64,000 nt of DNA from assembly GCA_903940225.1 (NCBI GenBank), contig CAJAKC010000022.1, forward strand, positions 1 to 64,000, in the 5' to 3' direction. Position 1 is the first letter of the stretch. Each line of letters begins with the position of its first letter. Origin of the DNA: an uncultured Microbacteriaceae bacterium. Lineage in GTDB: Bacteria > Actinomycetota > Actinomycetes > Actinomycetales > Microbacteriaceae. Below are positions 41,174-50,146 of the stretch, in pieces. Both the position numbers and the translations under genes were made by a program. The notes below the pieces were generated by a model. The model was not told where the DNA came from, did no database searches, and was given only the letters and a program-made list of their open reading frames with translations.

Positions 41174-41907
41174 CGACCTCGGTGGTTATTGGTGGTGCGT
41201 CGGGAATTGGCCGAGCTGTCGCCGAAAATCTGCATGCTCGCGGCGATGTGGTCATTGTCGTCGATCGTGATGATGCGGGAAAGGAACTGGCCAAGAATCT
41301 GGGTTCGAACGCCCACTTTGTCCACGCGGACATGTCCACATCGACTGGTCCGCGCGAGTCAATCACGGAATCCCTGGAGATTTCCGGGGGCGAAATCGAC
41401 GTCCTCTATTTTGGACCGGCAGTCCTCGAATCGCGTCGTCTCGCCGAATGGACCCTCGAGGATTGGGACCGCAGCCTGTCCGTGAACCTCCGGGCGGCTT
41501 TCTTCGTGTGCCAAGCAGCGGAGACCGCGCTTCGGAAGTCGCCCCTCGGTCGAATCGTCCTGATGTCCTCCACCGGAGCGTTTCGTGGCCACGCGGGGAT
41601 GCACGCGTATCACGCGTCCAAATCCGGAATGTTGGGGCTGGTGCGTTCTCTTGCGGATGAATTTGCCCCGTCCGTCACGGTGAATGCGGTGTGCCCCGGA
41701 TGGATCGATACGCCCTTCAACGATTCCTTCTGGACCTTTCAAGAGGACCCAAAACGCGCCCGCGAACAGATTGAAGCGTCCATTCCCGCTCGTCGACAGG
41801 GTCAACCCAGCGACGTCGCAGGCATCATCAATTTCCTGACAACCCCCGAAGCGTCGTACATCACGGGCCAGTCCGTGACCGTCGACGGCGGATACACGGC
41901 GGTGTAG
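41170..41907 (+). CDS. short-chain dehydrogenase/reductase
   Basis: The 245-residue classical SDR has cofactor motif VIGGASGIGRAV at residues 5-16, Ser in LMSSTGAFRG, the catalytic YHASK near residue 150, and the C-terminal VDGGY. DRDD after strand beta-2 suggests NAD(H). It interconverts an alcohol and a ketone in the uncharacterised pathway. GTG start, translationally coupled to the GlcG-like gene. Confidence 0.9.
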   Translation: MTTSVVIGGASGIGRAVAENLHARGDVVIVVDRDDAGKELAKNLGSNAHFVHADMSTSTGPRESITESLEISGGEIDVLYFGPAVLESRRLAEWTLEDWDRSLSVNLRAAFFVCQAAETALRKSPLGRIVLMSSTGAFRGHAGMHAYHASKSGMLGLVRSLADEFAPSVTVNAVCPGWIDTPFNDSFWTFQEDPKRAREQIEASIPARRQGQPSDVAGIINFLTTPEASYITGQSVTVDGGYTAV

Positions 41908-41909
41908 TC

Positions 41910-43121
41910 ATGACGAAAACATTCTTCCCGACGACACGCCCCTCGAGCGCCGCCGTCCCCGTGCTCGACACGCGAGCCATTCGAGCCTTTCATCAGTCTC
42001 TTCCGGGTTACGCGGTCACGCCCCTCTATTCCTGCCCCCTACTCGCCGAACGCCTTGGAGTCGCGCGAGTGCTCGTGAAGGACGAGTCGAAACGACTGGG
42101 ATTGCCCTCGTTCAAAATGCTCGGTGCGTCGTGGGCGACGGCCACGGCGATATCGCGTGAGTGGCTCGGTTTCGCCGCGAACCCGGAATCTATCGCTCAA
42201 CTGAAACGTGACTTAGCCAGCACCTACGGCAGAACGTGGCGCGTCGGCCGACGGCTCGTTGCTGCAACAGACGGCAACCACGGTCGCGGTGTCGCGCGCA
42301 TGGCGCGCTTGCTTCGCCTGAGGTGTCAGATTTTCGTGCCGGCAGGGACCGCGAAGTCGCGCATTCGCTCGATTGAACGTGAAGGAGCACGCGTCGACGT
42401 TGTGAACGGAACATACGACGATGCAATCGCGCGATCGGCGGAGGAAGCCTCGGCCACGACTCTCGTCGTATCGGACACGTCGTGGGATGGATACACCGAG
42501 ACTCCGACGAATGTCATCAACGGGTACTCCACCATGTTTTCCGAAATCGACGATCAAATGGGTCTCGCGCAACCTAACGTCGTTGCTTTTCAGGCGGGTG
42601 TTGGTGCCTTTGCCGCGGCGGGGATGATGCACTGGGCAAATCGACGCAAGCCCTCAGACGTCACAATGCTGGCCATCGAACCATCGACCGCGAACTGTCT
42701 CATGGAGTCCGCCCGCGCAGGAGCCATCACACTCGTGCCCGGCCCACACGAATCTACGATGGCTGGTCTCAACTGCGGATTACCGTCGCTCATCGCCTGG
42801 CCGATGGTCGAGAAATTTACCGACGGATACATCGCCGTCACCGATGACTCAACGTATGCCGCAATGCGACTCCTCGCGGAATGCGGAATTGTTGCGGGCG
42901 AATCCGGCGCCGCGGGACTCGCCGGTCTGCTCGCCGTGAGTGATCCCGATCAGCGCCGCCACACCGGCCTCACGTCAGATGCCACGGTGTTGGTCATCAA
43001 CACCGAGGGTGCAACGGATCCGTTGAACTATCGCCGGGTCACCGGTGAGACGGCAAAGGGGGTGATGCGAACCCAACGACGACGACAGAATCGAACACAC
43101 ACGATCACCGTGAACTCGTGA
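41910..43121 (+). CDS. diaminopropionate ammonia-lyase-like PLP enzyme
   Basis: This 403-residue fold-type II PLP enzyme has its Schiff-base lysine at K69 in GLPSFKMLGASWA, asparagine motif ATDGNHGRGVA, the glycine-rich phosphate region as QAGVGAFAAAG, and the late TEGATD. Closest known relatives are diaminopropionate ammonia-lyases (DpaL/YgeX), which give pyruvate and two ammonia. If so, it could feed the E1 complex here. The substrate may differ. It starts 2 bases after the SDR stop. Confidence 0.8.
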   Translation: MTKTFFPTTRPSSAAVPVLDTRAIRAFHQSLPGYAVTPLYSCPLLAERLGVARVLVKDESKRLGLPSFKMLGASWATATAISREWLGFAANPESIAQLKRDLASTYGRTWRVGRRLVAATDGNHGRGVARMARLLRLRCQIFVPAGTAKSRIRSIEREGARVDVVNGTYDDAIARSAEEASATTLVVSDTSWDGYTETPTNVINGYSTMFSEIDDQMGLAQPNVVAFQAGVGAFAAAGMMHWANRRKPSDVTMLAIEPSTANCLMESARAGAITLVPGPHESTMAGLNCGLPSLIAWPMVEKFTDGYIAVTDDSTYAAMRLLAECGIVAGESGAAGLAGLLAVSDPDQRRHTGLTSDATVLVINTEGATDPLNYRRVTGETAKGVMRTQRRRQNRTHTITVNS

Positions 43122-43206
43122 CAAACCGGCGAGTCCGGGATGGACAGGTTCACCTATAGTTCACACCTCAGTTTTGTAAGTCTCACTATTTGAAAGGTTG
43201 GCTTCA

Positions 43207-44595
43207 ATGTCGCAGTCACAAAGCACCTCGACTCTCGAGGTACATCACGTCGACGTGATTTCTCGTGCCGATAGGCACGGAAAAGCGCGCGACCTATTCC
43301 CGGTTTGGTTCGCTGCAAACCTCAATGTCGGTAACGCGTTCTTCGGAGCACTTGCCGTCATCGTCGGCAACAGTTTTTTCTGGGCCGTCGTCGTCGTCAT
43401 TCTGGGAAACCTTGCTGGCGCAGCGTTCATGTCTCTGCACTCCATCCAGGGTGCAAAGCTCGGAGTGCCCCAGCTGATTCAAAGTCGCGGGCAGTTTGGC
43501 TTCATCGGCGCTCTCTTGCCGGTTGCGCTCGCCGCGTTGCTCTACCTCGGGTTCTTTTCCACCACCGCGGTAATCGGAGGACAATTCCTCACGGCGGCTG
43601 TCCCGGCACTGGATATGTTCTGGTCGCCAATCGTTGTCTCCGTCTTGAGCCTTGTGCTTGCGCTTGTGGGTTATCGCGCAATTCACAAAGCAGCTAAGTG
43701 GGGACAGTGGCCGCTTGCAATTGCGGTTGTCGTCGTGACGGTTGGTTCGCTCGCCCACGGCGGGTTCGACCTGTCCATGAGCGGATTCGCCCTCGGACCG
43801 TTCCTGACCGCGTTCGGGATCATCGCAACATTCCTGTTGACGTACGCTCCGTACGTTTCGGACTATTCGCGATACCTCCCTTATGAAACAAAGGCCAAGG
43901 ACGCCTTCTGGTGGACGTTCGGTGGCTCGTTCCTGGGTACTCTGTGGACTGAACTTCTGGGTGTCATGCTGGCCGTTCAATTCATTCCGGGTGACACCGC
44001 TGGAGCGATTGCCGAGATGTTTGGCGGCGGTTGGATGGTTTCGCTCCTGTTGCTTGTGACCGCAGTTGCTATCGCGGGAAACAACGCGATGAACCTTTAC
44101 GGTGGAATGCTGAACCTCATTACGGCGCTCTCTACCTTCAAGGCTCCGAAGGCGTCTCTCGCCTTGCGAATCGGAATGCTCATTCCGACCTTCGCTCTCG
44201 GGTTGCTCATTGCGGTCGCAGCGACCGCCGACTTCAACTCGCTCGTGTCAACATTCCTGTCGTTCTTGTTGCTCGGATTCGTTCCATGGGGAATCATCAA
44301 CCTTGTGGACTATTACTGGATCCGAAAAGGCGATTACGACGTCAAGGCATTCTTCGAGCCGAAGGGTCGCTACTTCAGCGACGCTGCATCGTGGACTGTC
44401 GCCGGCTTCAACCTCAAAGCGCTGCTGTCCTACGGAATTGGTATCCTCGTATCACTGCCGTTCGTCAACAACGCCGCCTTCCAAGGTGGAGCGACGGCTT
44501 GGGTTGAGGGTGCAGACATCTCGTGGATTCCTGGTCTCATTGTGACCGGCGCAATCTACTGGATTCTCACCGTCGGTAGCCGAGTTAAGGACTAG
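43207..44595 (+). CDS. NCS1-family nucleobase/cation symporter-like permease
   Basis: This 462-residue protein has about 12 predicted membrane helices. The N-terminus HGKARDLFPVWFAANLNVGNAFFG is the cytosine permease (CodB/PurP)-type NCS1 signature, followed by TYAPYVSDYSRYLP. NCS1 members import cytosine, allantoin, hydantoins or pyridoxine. The gene probably brings in the substrate of the surrounding pathway. GAAAGG precedes ATG 43207; the 85-base gap before it may hold a second promoter. Confidence 0.9.
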   Translation: MSQSQSTSTLEVHHVDVISRADRHGKARDLFPVWFAANLNVGNAFFGALAVIVGNSFFWAVVVVILGNLAGAAFMSLHSIQGAKLGVPQLIQSRGQFGFIGALLPVALAALLYLGFFSTTAVIGGQFLTAAVPALDMFWSPIVVSVLSLVLALVGYRAIHKAAKWGQWPLAIAVVVVTVGSLAHGGFDLSMSGFALGPFLTAFGIIATFLLTYAPYVSDYSRYLPYETKAKDAFWWTFGGSFLGTLWTELLGVMLAVQFIPGDTAGAIAEMFGGGWMVSLLLLVTAVAIAGNNAMNLYGGMLNLITALSTFKAPKASLALRIGMLIPTFALGLLIAVAATADFNSLVSTFLSFLLLGFVPWGIINLVDYYWIRKGDYDVKAFFEPKGRYFSDAASWTVAGFNLKALLSYGIGILVSLPFVNNAAFQGGATAWVEGADISWIPGLIVTGAIYWILTVGSRVKD

Positions 44596-44604
44596 GTATC
44601 AATT

Positions 44605-45459
44605 GTGTCGATGGCCGAACGGCTTTTCATTCTCCAATACGGCGCCGAGCGAGTTTCAAAGAATTTGTCACTCGCCGGCGGCCCGCATCACCTGTATTGG
44701 GAACCGCTGCTCGGAATCCTCGTCGACACGGCGGATGGGTGGGTGTTACTGGACACAGGGATGTCACGTAACGCCCACCTGTCACGCGAAAACCAGGACG
44801 CGTACGTGGCTGGCGGAGTCGATGCTCCCAACCTCGACTCCGTGTGGCATCTTCGCCCCACCCCTCCCGATGCACAGGCCTGGAATTGGATTCGCGATGG
44901 CGACCCTCTCGTCGCAGCATTAGGTGATTACGGACTGACGCCGAGCGACATTAGCCTCGCGGCCATAAGCCACATGCACGTCGACCATTCGGGAGGAATT
45001 CCCACGCTGTCCGAAGCGGGGGTTCCGATCGCGATTCAGTCGCGCGAACTGGATTTCGTGCAGTCCGGTGCCGTGGGCATCTCCGAAGGATTTTTCAGTG
45101 ATGACTGGAGTCACCCCCACACGAATTGGCGATTACTTGACGGTGACGAGGAATTAGCCCCCGGAGTTTCTGCAGTGTTTACGCCGGGTCACACCCCCGG
45201 CCATCAATCGTTTTCCGTGACCCTGCCGGAAACGGGAACGTGGGTTTTCGGTTGCGATGCCACCGACCTTGCACAAAACTTTTTGGATAACGTCCCCTGC
45301 GGTTCGTGCGCAGGAGGGACAACCGCGGATGAAACTGAAGCTCGTGCGTCCCTAGACAAACTGTTGGCCCTGGGCCGACGCACGAATACACGCCTAATCC
45401 CCGGACATGACCAGCTGGTTGCCAATGCCGTTGCGCATCCCCCTCAGGGGCACCGATGA
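44605..45459 (+). CDS. MBL-fold metallo-hydrolase, lactonase-like
   Basis: This 284-residue metallo-beta-lactamase-fold protein has the zinc motif SHMHVDHSGG near residue 120, FTPGHTPGHQSF near 190, FGCDATDL near 215, and a final PGHDQ near 270. It resembles N-acyl-homoserine lactonases and 4-pyridoxolactonase-type enzymes, so a lactone ring-opening role in the pathway is plausible but unproven. A GTG start 9 bases after the permease stop. Confidence 0.85.
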   Translation: MSMAERLFILQYGAERVSKNLSLAGGPHHLYWEPLLGILVDTADGWVLLDTGMSRNAHLSRENQDAYVAGGVDAPNLDSVWHLRPTPPDAQAWNWIRDGDPLVAALGDYGLTPSDISLAAISHMHVDHSGGIPTLSEAGVPIAIQSRELDFVQSGAVGISEGFFSDDWSHPHTNWRLLDGDEELAPGVSAVFTPGHTPGHQSFSVTLPETGTWVFGCDATDLAQNFLDNVPCGSCAGGTTADETEARASLDKLLALGRRTNTRLIPGHDQLVANAVAHPPQGHR

Positions 45460-46253
45460 GCACCGACGATTTCTCGCTGGCCGGGCGGACTGCGCTCGTC
45501 ACGGGGGCGACGGGCCTGATTGGATCCGCCATTTGCGCGGAGTTTGCGCGAGCCGGTGCACGAATCGTCGTCTCCGACGTTGACGCGGCGATGTGCGCAC
45601 AATTAGCGGACGAGCTGACTCGAGAGTGGCAGGTTGACACATTCCCCGTGGCAATGGATGTCAGCAGCGGTGAGTCCGTGATTGCTGCGGCTAGGGAGAC
45701 CACAAAAGACTTTGGGGTGTGCGACGCGATTGTCGTCAATGCCGGAATACTCGCGCTCGCGCCCGTGCTCGACATCGATGACAGCACCTGGGAAAAAGTC
45801 ATCCGCGTCAATCTGACCGGCTCGTTCAATACGGCGCGTTCGTTTGCGGCCGAGATGGTAAAGGCCGGGCGGAAGGGGACAATCGTGTTCTCGTCCTCGC
45901 TGTTCGGGGTCCGCGGTGGCGCCGGAAATGCAGCCTATTCGGCCAGCAAGTTCGGACTCCTCGGTTTGTCGCAAAGCATGGCCGCTGACCTGGCCGTCCA
46001 CGGGATCCGGGTCAATGCAGTGTGCCCTGGCCAAATCGACTCCTCGATGATGAACGGGCTCTTCGAGACGCGCGCCAACGCAAATGGGACGACCGCCGCT
46101 GAGGAACGAGCAGAGTTCCTTCGGCGAATTCCCCTTGGGGAATTGGGCACTATTGATGAGGTCGCAAAGGCTTACCGGTACCTGTCTTCTGACGCCAGCG
46201 CGTACGTCACCGGCCAGCACATCATCGTCGATGGCGGCTGGCAAATTGGTTGA
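45456..46253 (+). CDS. short-chain dehydrogenase/reductase (second in cluster)
   Basis: This 265-residue classical SDR has the cofactor motif LVTGATGLIGSAI near residue 14, NAGIL near 95, Ser in FSSSLFGVRGG, the catalytic YSASK near 160, and the C-terminal VDGGW. SDVDA after beta-2 points to NAD(H). Its ATG overlaps the hydrolase stop by 4 bases, so the two enzymes are probably consecutive in a pathway, for example alcohol to lactone to hydroxy acid. Confidence 0.9.
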   Translation: MSTDDFSLAGRTALVTGATGLIGSAICAEFARAGARIVVSDVDAAMCAQLADELTREWQVDTFPVAMDVSSGESVIAAARETTKDFGVCDAIVVNAGILALAPVLDIDDSTWEKVIRVNLTGSFNTARSFAAEMVKAGRKGTIVFSSSLFGVRGGAGNAAYSASKFGLLGLSQSMAADLAVHGIRVNAVCPGQIDSSMMNGLFETRANANGTTAAEERAEFLRRIPLGELGTIDEVAKAYRYLSSDASAYVTGQHIIVDGGWQIG

Positions 46254-46309
46254 AGTGCGCCTGGAGAGAATAATTGACGAAATTTAGTAACCCGTAATCT
46301 GATTTATCG

Positions 46310-46315
46310 TAAAGT
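46310..46315 (+). promoter_or_regulatory. -10 element TAAAGT of a leaderless promoter (TetR gene)
   Basis: TAAAGT lies 7 bases before ATG 46323 with no Shine-Dalgarno, suggesting the regulator can be transcribed apart from the operon. Confidence 0.45.
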
Positions 46316-46322
46316 TTTGTCC

Positions 46323-47072
46323 ATGGGACGGCCTCCAAAGGGAACACAACCGAAGACTGATCCTTCGTTGACCCCGGACTTCTGGCGAAATCTCACGGGG
46401 CGCGCTGAGCCCAGCCAACGGGATAAGTTTCTGTGGCTCACGATCGATCGCGTCCGAACGATGGGTCTCGTTCAATTCAAAGTCACTTTGATTGCCAAAA
46501 TGTTGGGCTACTCGGAGGCCATGGTGAATCACCACTTCGGTTCTCGCGACGGGCTAATCGCAGAATGTGCCGAAGTTGTTCACTCTGACTATTCCGCGAA
46601 ACTTATCGACGCAACGGAGAGTGCGCCGCGTGACCCGCGCTCGCGACTACTGGCTCACATTCGCGCGCGCTTCGACGAAGGACAGAAGTTGGGCGGGTGG
46701 AGCCAGGTGCTCAACTATCCTTATCACTCCTTTGAATCACCCGTCATTGCGATGGCACGGGTCGGCTCTTCATTCAGTGATAGCTTCTACCGAAACCTCT
46801 TGTACATCACGCAATTGGTAATCGATGTCCGAGAGGGAACCGTCAATCACAGCACGATCGATCCGCGCGAGTTTCCGGCCGCCGTCCTCAAACACGACGC
46901 GGATGCGCTCGCGCATGCAATAACGATTGGCATTGCCACGTCCGGAGGAGCCATGTGGATAGCCGGTCGGGTCGACACGGGAACACATTCGCCGGAAATT
47001 CGCGCGCTCGCGGAAATGATGACCAACCGTCAGGCTGAACTATTGATCGACATAATCACACCCCGGAGCTGA
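46323..47072 (+). CDS. TetR-family transcriptional regulator
   Basis: This 249-residue protein is somewhat longer than usual. The N-terminal HTH (about residues 35-85) has TLIAKMLGYSEAMVNHHFGSRDGLIAE as its recognition region. The C-terminal ligand domain is helical. It closes the accessory cluster and probably controls part of it, such as the permease or lactonase genes. The ATG at 46323 fits the -10 hexamer 7 bases upstream. Confidence 0.85.
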   Translation: MGRPPKGTQPKTDPSLTPDFWRNLTGRAEPSQRDKFLWLTIDRVRTMGLVQFKVTLIAKMLGYSEAMVNHHFGSRDGLIAECAEVVHSDYSAKLIDATESAPRDPRSRLLAHIRARFDEGQKLGGWSQVLNYPYHSFESPVIAMARVGSSFSDSFYRNLLYITQLVIDVREGTVNHSTIDPREFPAAVLKHDADALAHAITIGIATSGGAMWIAGRVDTGTHSPEIRALAEMMTNRQAELLIDIITPRS

Positions 47073-47099
47073 GCCCGTCAACGAGTAAACGTCGGCATG

Positions 47100-47134
47100 A
47101 AAAAACCCCGCTCAACGCGATATTGAACGGGGTT
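47100..47134 (-). terminator. terminator after tRNA-Arg
   Basis: Stem AACCCCG...TTGA with partner TCAA...CGGGGTT (one mismatch), then six Ts on the minus strand. It may also stop the converging cluster transcript. Confidence 0.75.
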
Positions 47135-47137
47135 TCG

Positions 47138-47210
47138 TGCGCCTGGAGGGATTCGAACCCCCAACCGTCTGATCCGTAGTCAGATACTCTATCCGTTGAG
47201 CTACAGGCGC
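47138..47210 (-). tRNA. tRNA-Arg (ACG)
   Basis: 73 nt: acceptor GCGCCTG/CAGGCGC, anticodon stem TCTGA/TCAGA with loop CTACGGA giving ACG (read as ICG after TadA action), T-loop TTCGAAT, discriminator A, no encoded CCA. Confidence 0.97.
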
Positions 47211-47276
47211 GCGTTGCCGGGGCAACCTGACGATTCTAACAGGTTGCGGTAACTCGCCCAAAACGAGAGGAACACC

Positions 47277-47663
47277 GTGGTTGCATCACACAGAATTTCA
47301 TCGGGGGGACCGTGGGAGGAATCGATTGGCTATTCCCGCGCGACGGTCGCAGGGCCGCACGTTCACGTCTCGGGGTCAACTGCAACGGTCGGTGGGGTGC
47401 TGCAGCACGCTGGTGACGCCTACGGCCAGACGATGGTCGCGTTCGAGGTGATTGCCGCAGCACTCGCTGAAGCAGGGCACGCGCTCGAGGACGTCGTACG
47501 CACGCGCATGTACTTGGCGAACGCGGCCGACATGGACGCGGTTGGACGGGCGCACGGCGAACTGTTTCGCGAGATTCGACCCGCCGCGACGATGCTCGCC
47601 GGCATTGAATTTATTAACCCCGAGATGCTTGTCGAGATCGAAGTCGACTCATACAAGGCGTAA
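47277..47663 (+). CDS. RidA-family (YjgF/YER057c/UK114) protein
   Basis: This 128-residue trimeric enamine/imine deaminase fold protein shows VAGPHVHVSGSTAT, ALAEAGHALEDVVRTRMYLAN and RPAATMLAGIEFINPEMLVEIE. The Arg in VRTRMYL aligns with the key carboxylate-binding residue of RidA. It could hydrolyse reactive enamines such as those from PLP lyases. GTG start with GAGAGG 5-6 bases upstream. Confidence 0.9.
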   Translation: MVASHRISSGGPWEESIGYSRATVAGPHVHVSGSTATVGGVLQHAGDAYGQTMVAFEVIAAALAEAGHALEDVVRTRMYLANAADMDAVGRAHGELFREIRPAATMLAGIEFINPEMLVEIEVDSYKA

Positions 47664-47692
47664 ACCGCCCGAACCTTTCGGTTCGAGCGGTT
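47663..47692. terminator. bidirectional hairpin between RidA and surface-protein genes
   Basis: AACCGC-C-CGAACC/GGTTCG-A-GCGGTT with a TTTC loop. T-runs are short on both strands, so efficiency is uncertain. Confidence 0.55.
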
Positions 47693-47708
47693 CACGTCTG
47701 GTTAGTGC

Positions 47709-49883
47709 TTAGGCCTTGCGGCGACGGGTTGCGGCAACGGCCACCCCACCCACTGCGAGGACTGCGAAGCCAGCCATCGCGAAGGTTCCCGCGTCAACTC
47801 CGGTCGAGGCGAGCTGTGCGAGCGGCAAGGCGATTCTCAGTCCTGACGCTTCACACATATCCGCAGAGTTAACTCCATCTAACGTGATGGTCTGCTTGCT
47901 ACCGACGTCACTGCCGGTGGTCGGGCGCGTGATGCTGGTTCCCTCAACGATTCCATCTGCGATTGATCCTGCAGGAGGGTCGGCAACCACGGTTGTTTCA
48001 CAGTGGTTGCTGGCATCCAGTGCCAAGCAAAGCTCCGGGTCCTCGCCCACGAAGGTTACCGTCGCGGATATCTGCTCAGCAAGCTCATCCGAGATGTCGC
48101 CGGCAATGATTCGGATAGAAGGCTGAGTGCCGGTCGTTTCCGAGGTAAGACCGCTGAGGTCGATAAGTCCGCTCGCGTCCGGCGTCAAGTCGACATATCC
48201 GTCGACGGCCATCGGTGCATCGTCCTCATCCTCAGGGTCAGACGTGTCATAGAACGACACCTGAACGTCTCCCATGGACACGCCAACGGGGAGGTTGACC
48301 ACGATGCTCTCCCACGCGGTTACTCGGCCGTCCTCCACGCACGACATTCGAGGCGTGACTGTTTCGTAAGGCAGTTCGACTTCGGGGTCACCAAGGTCAC
48401 AGCCAACTTCACCCGTCGTTGCGTTGAGCGGGTAGATATTTCCCTTGTCACCGTTTATCCAAACACAGTTCGCGATCTGGCTGTCAATGGTTGCACTGTA
48501 GAAATTCACAATCTCGTCAATGTACCCGTCGAAACCTGCACAAGCGGCCTGAGTCTCGAAGTCATAACAAGTGACCCAGTTCGAGCCCCAGTCAAGCGCA
48601 TCATTCTCTGTTTCGAAGTAGAACCGGTTATTGGCGTAGGCAAACTGTTCCGCGTTCTGCCGTGCCACAACCCAGTTGATCGGGTTTGCGTCGATGAAGG
48701 TTCCCAGTGTGGCAGGGAAGGCGAAGGTTGCGCCCGTGCTGCCGATGCACTGTTCACTGTAGACGTCGCAGACTCCCAATACAGTTCCTACCGTGTTCTC
48801 AACGGGAAGCGGCGGCATTCGATTGGCGGTGTCCGTCAGCGTGATTGCCGAAGTTCCCGAGCAAAGACCGTCGGTTGCGGGGTTGTAGCAGCCGAGCTTG
48901 TTGTTGAGTGTCCAGTAAACCAAACCACCCAGCGCCGTGACACGACCGGTATCGAATGCGTAATCCGTCGTTCCGACGTTCCAGCCGTTGTCGGAACATG
49001 GTGCCGCCGTTGACATGTCAAGGCACATCAGGTCGCCGTTACCGGCGATGCTCCAGATGATGTTGCCCCCACGCGACGAGGAACCCATGTCCTGGTAATC
49101 GGCGAATCCCTCTTCAAAATCAGTCACGACGGTGGTCACTCCAAGAATGTCGAATCCGCATCCGACGGGAGTGTCATTGGTGTAATCGACACATAGGACA
49201 CCAAAGTTCTTGGAGTCGTCCATGGCGTAGGCAAAAACCTTGTCTTGCGAGTCGTACGAGTAGATCGATGACCCGTGGTTCGACGAGTAATCCTCGATGA
49301 CGAATTCGGGAGTCGCACACAGCTCTCCGCTAAAGGTGTGACATTCGATGGTGACACCTGTTTGGGTTCCGCCGTTCTGAGGGGACTGGTGGTGCCAGAA
49401 GTTGAACACCTTGTCGTTTCCGATAGCGACGTCATAACCGTCACCGCCACCCGATCCCGCGAACGACAGTGCGCGAAGAGCGCCGGTCGAGGTGGTCTTG
49501 AACGTGTTTTCGCCAACCGTGTTGACATCTCCGAGGGAACGAATCGCAATGATGTCCGCGACATTGGTCGGCTGGGTCACTGCCCAGTCGATCCAGGAAG
49601 TGCCATCGAGGGTGTACTCAAGGTTCCACCCTTCGGGCCATGTGACGTCGTCTTCTGGCACACCGCTGTCGTCCATGACAAGACCGAGGCTCTGTGCACT
49701 CCAGGTTGCATACAGTTCGTGGACAGCGGGACCGGTCTTGGCGATCGGGCCGGCAACGGTCACATCAAGTGTGTCGCCCGATTCAAGGTCGACAGCGGAC
49801 GAGAGACCGTTCTGAACGTCGAGCGTGGTTGCCACTGCTTGGGCCATTGTCGGGATGAACGCGAGAGACAACGCAGCAACCAC
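47709..49883 (-). CDS. large secreted cell-surface protein with LAXTG sorting signal
   Basis: The 724-residue product has an N-terminal hydrophobic signal (VVAALSLAFIPTMAQA, cleavage expected after AQA) and a long extracellular region rich in Asp, Gly and Tyr with scattered Cys. It ends LASTG, a hydrophobic helix and TRRRKA, a class E-type sortase signal. No enzymatic domain is recognised. GTG 49883 is the nearest standard start, yet the frame continues 6 codons upstream as IKLVAS, which would supply the missing basic residue. So the true start may be a rare ATC at 49901 or obscured by a sequence change. Confidence 0.75.
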   Translation of the reverse strand: MVAALSLAFIPTMAQAVATTLDVQNGLSSAVDLESGDTLDVTVAGPIAKTGPAVHELYATWSAQSLGLVMDDSGVPEDDVTWPEGWNLEYTLDGTSWIDWAVTQPTNVADIIAIRSLGDVNTVGENTFKTTSTGALRALSFAGSGGGDGYDVAIGNDKVFNFWHHQSPQNGGTQTGVTIECHTFSGELCATPEFVIEDYSSNHGSSIYSYDSQDKVFAYAMDDSKNFGVLCVDYTNDTPVGCGFDILGVTTVVTDFEEGFADYQDMGSSSRGGNIIWSIAGNGDLMCLDMSTAAPCSDNGWNVGTTDYAFDTGRVTALGGLVYWTLNNKLGCYNPATDGLCSGTSAITLTDTANRMPPLPVENTVGTVLGVCDVYSEQCIGSTGATFAFPATLGTFIDANPINWVVARQNAEQFAYANNRFYFETENDALDWGSNWVTCYDFETQAACAGFDGYIDEIVNFYSATIDSQIANCVWINGDKGNIYPLNATTGEVGCDLGDPEVELPYETVTPRMSCVEDGRVTAWESIVVNLPVGVSMGDVQVSFYDTSDPEDEDDAPMAVDGYVDLTPDASGLIDLSGLTSETTGTQPSIRIIAGDISDELAEQISATVTFVGEDPELCLALDASNHCETTVVADPPAGSIADGIVEGTSITRPTTGSDVGSKQTITLDGVNSADMCEASGLRIALPLAQLASTGVDAGTFAMAGFAVLAVGGVAVAATRRRKA

Positions 49884-50007
49884 GGACGCAACTAATTTGA
49901 TTTACAATTCAATTCACTTTCGAAGGGGGCTAGTAAAGACATTAGCGCAAAACGTAAGTTCAGGAACACAACTCGCGCGCGATTTCGCGGCGGGGAACAG
50001 CTACTGG

Positions 50008-50098
50008 CGGAGACGAGAGGATTTGAACCTCCGAAGGGCTATAAAACCCTTACCTCATTAGCAGTGAGGCGCACTCGACCGGACTATGCGACGTCTCC
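50008..50098 (-). tRNA. tRNA-Ser (GCT)
   Basis: 91 nt with long variable arm: acceptor GGAGACG/CGTCTCC, anticodon stem CCTCA/TGAGG with loop CTGCTAA giving GCT, T-loop TTCAAAT, discriminator G. Confidence 0.95.
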
Positions 50099-50146
50099 AG
50101 TGTTGCTATCTTACCGAATTTAGGTGATCTCGGCAGATGGTCGAAT

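Noticed and set aside
34844-47210. Genomic island integrated at the 3' end of tRNA-Arg (ACG)
   Set aside because: The tRNA 3' end does face the accessory cluster, but I found no integrase or transposase and no second copy of the tRNA 3' end near 34833 or 26058, and base composition looks like the neighbours.
48003-49013. A 336-codon open frame on the plus strand inside the surface-protein gene
   Set aside because: No domain, no ribosome binding site, and antisense to a protein with a convincing signal peptide and sorting signal.
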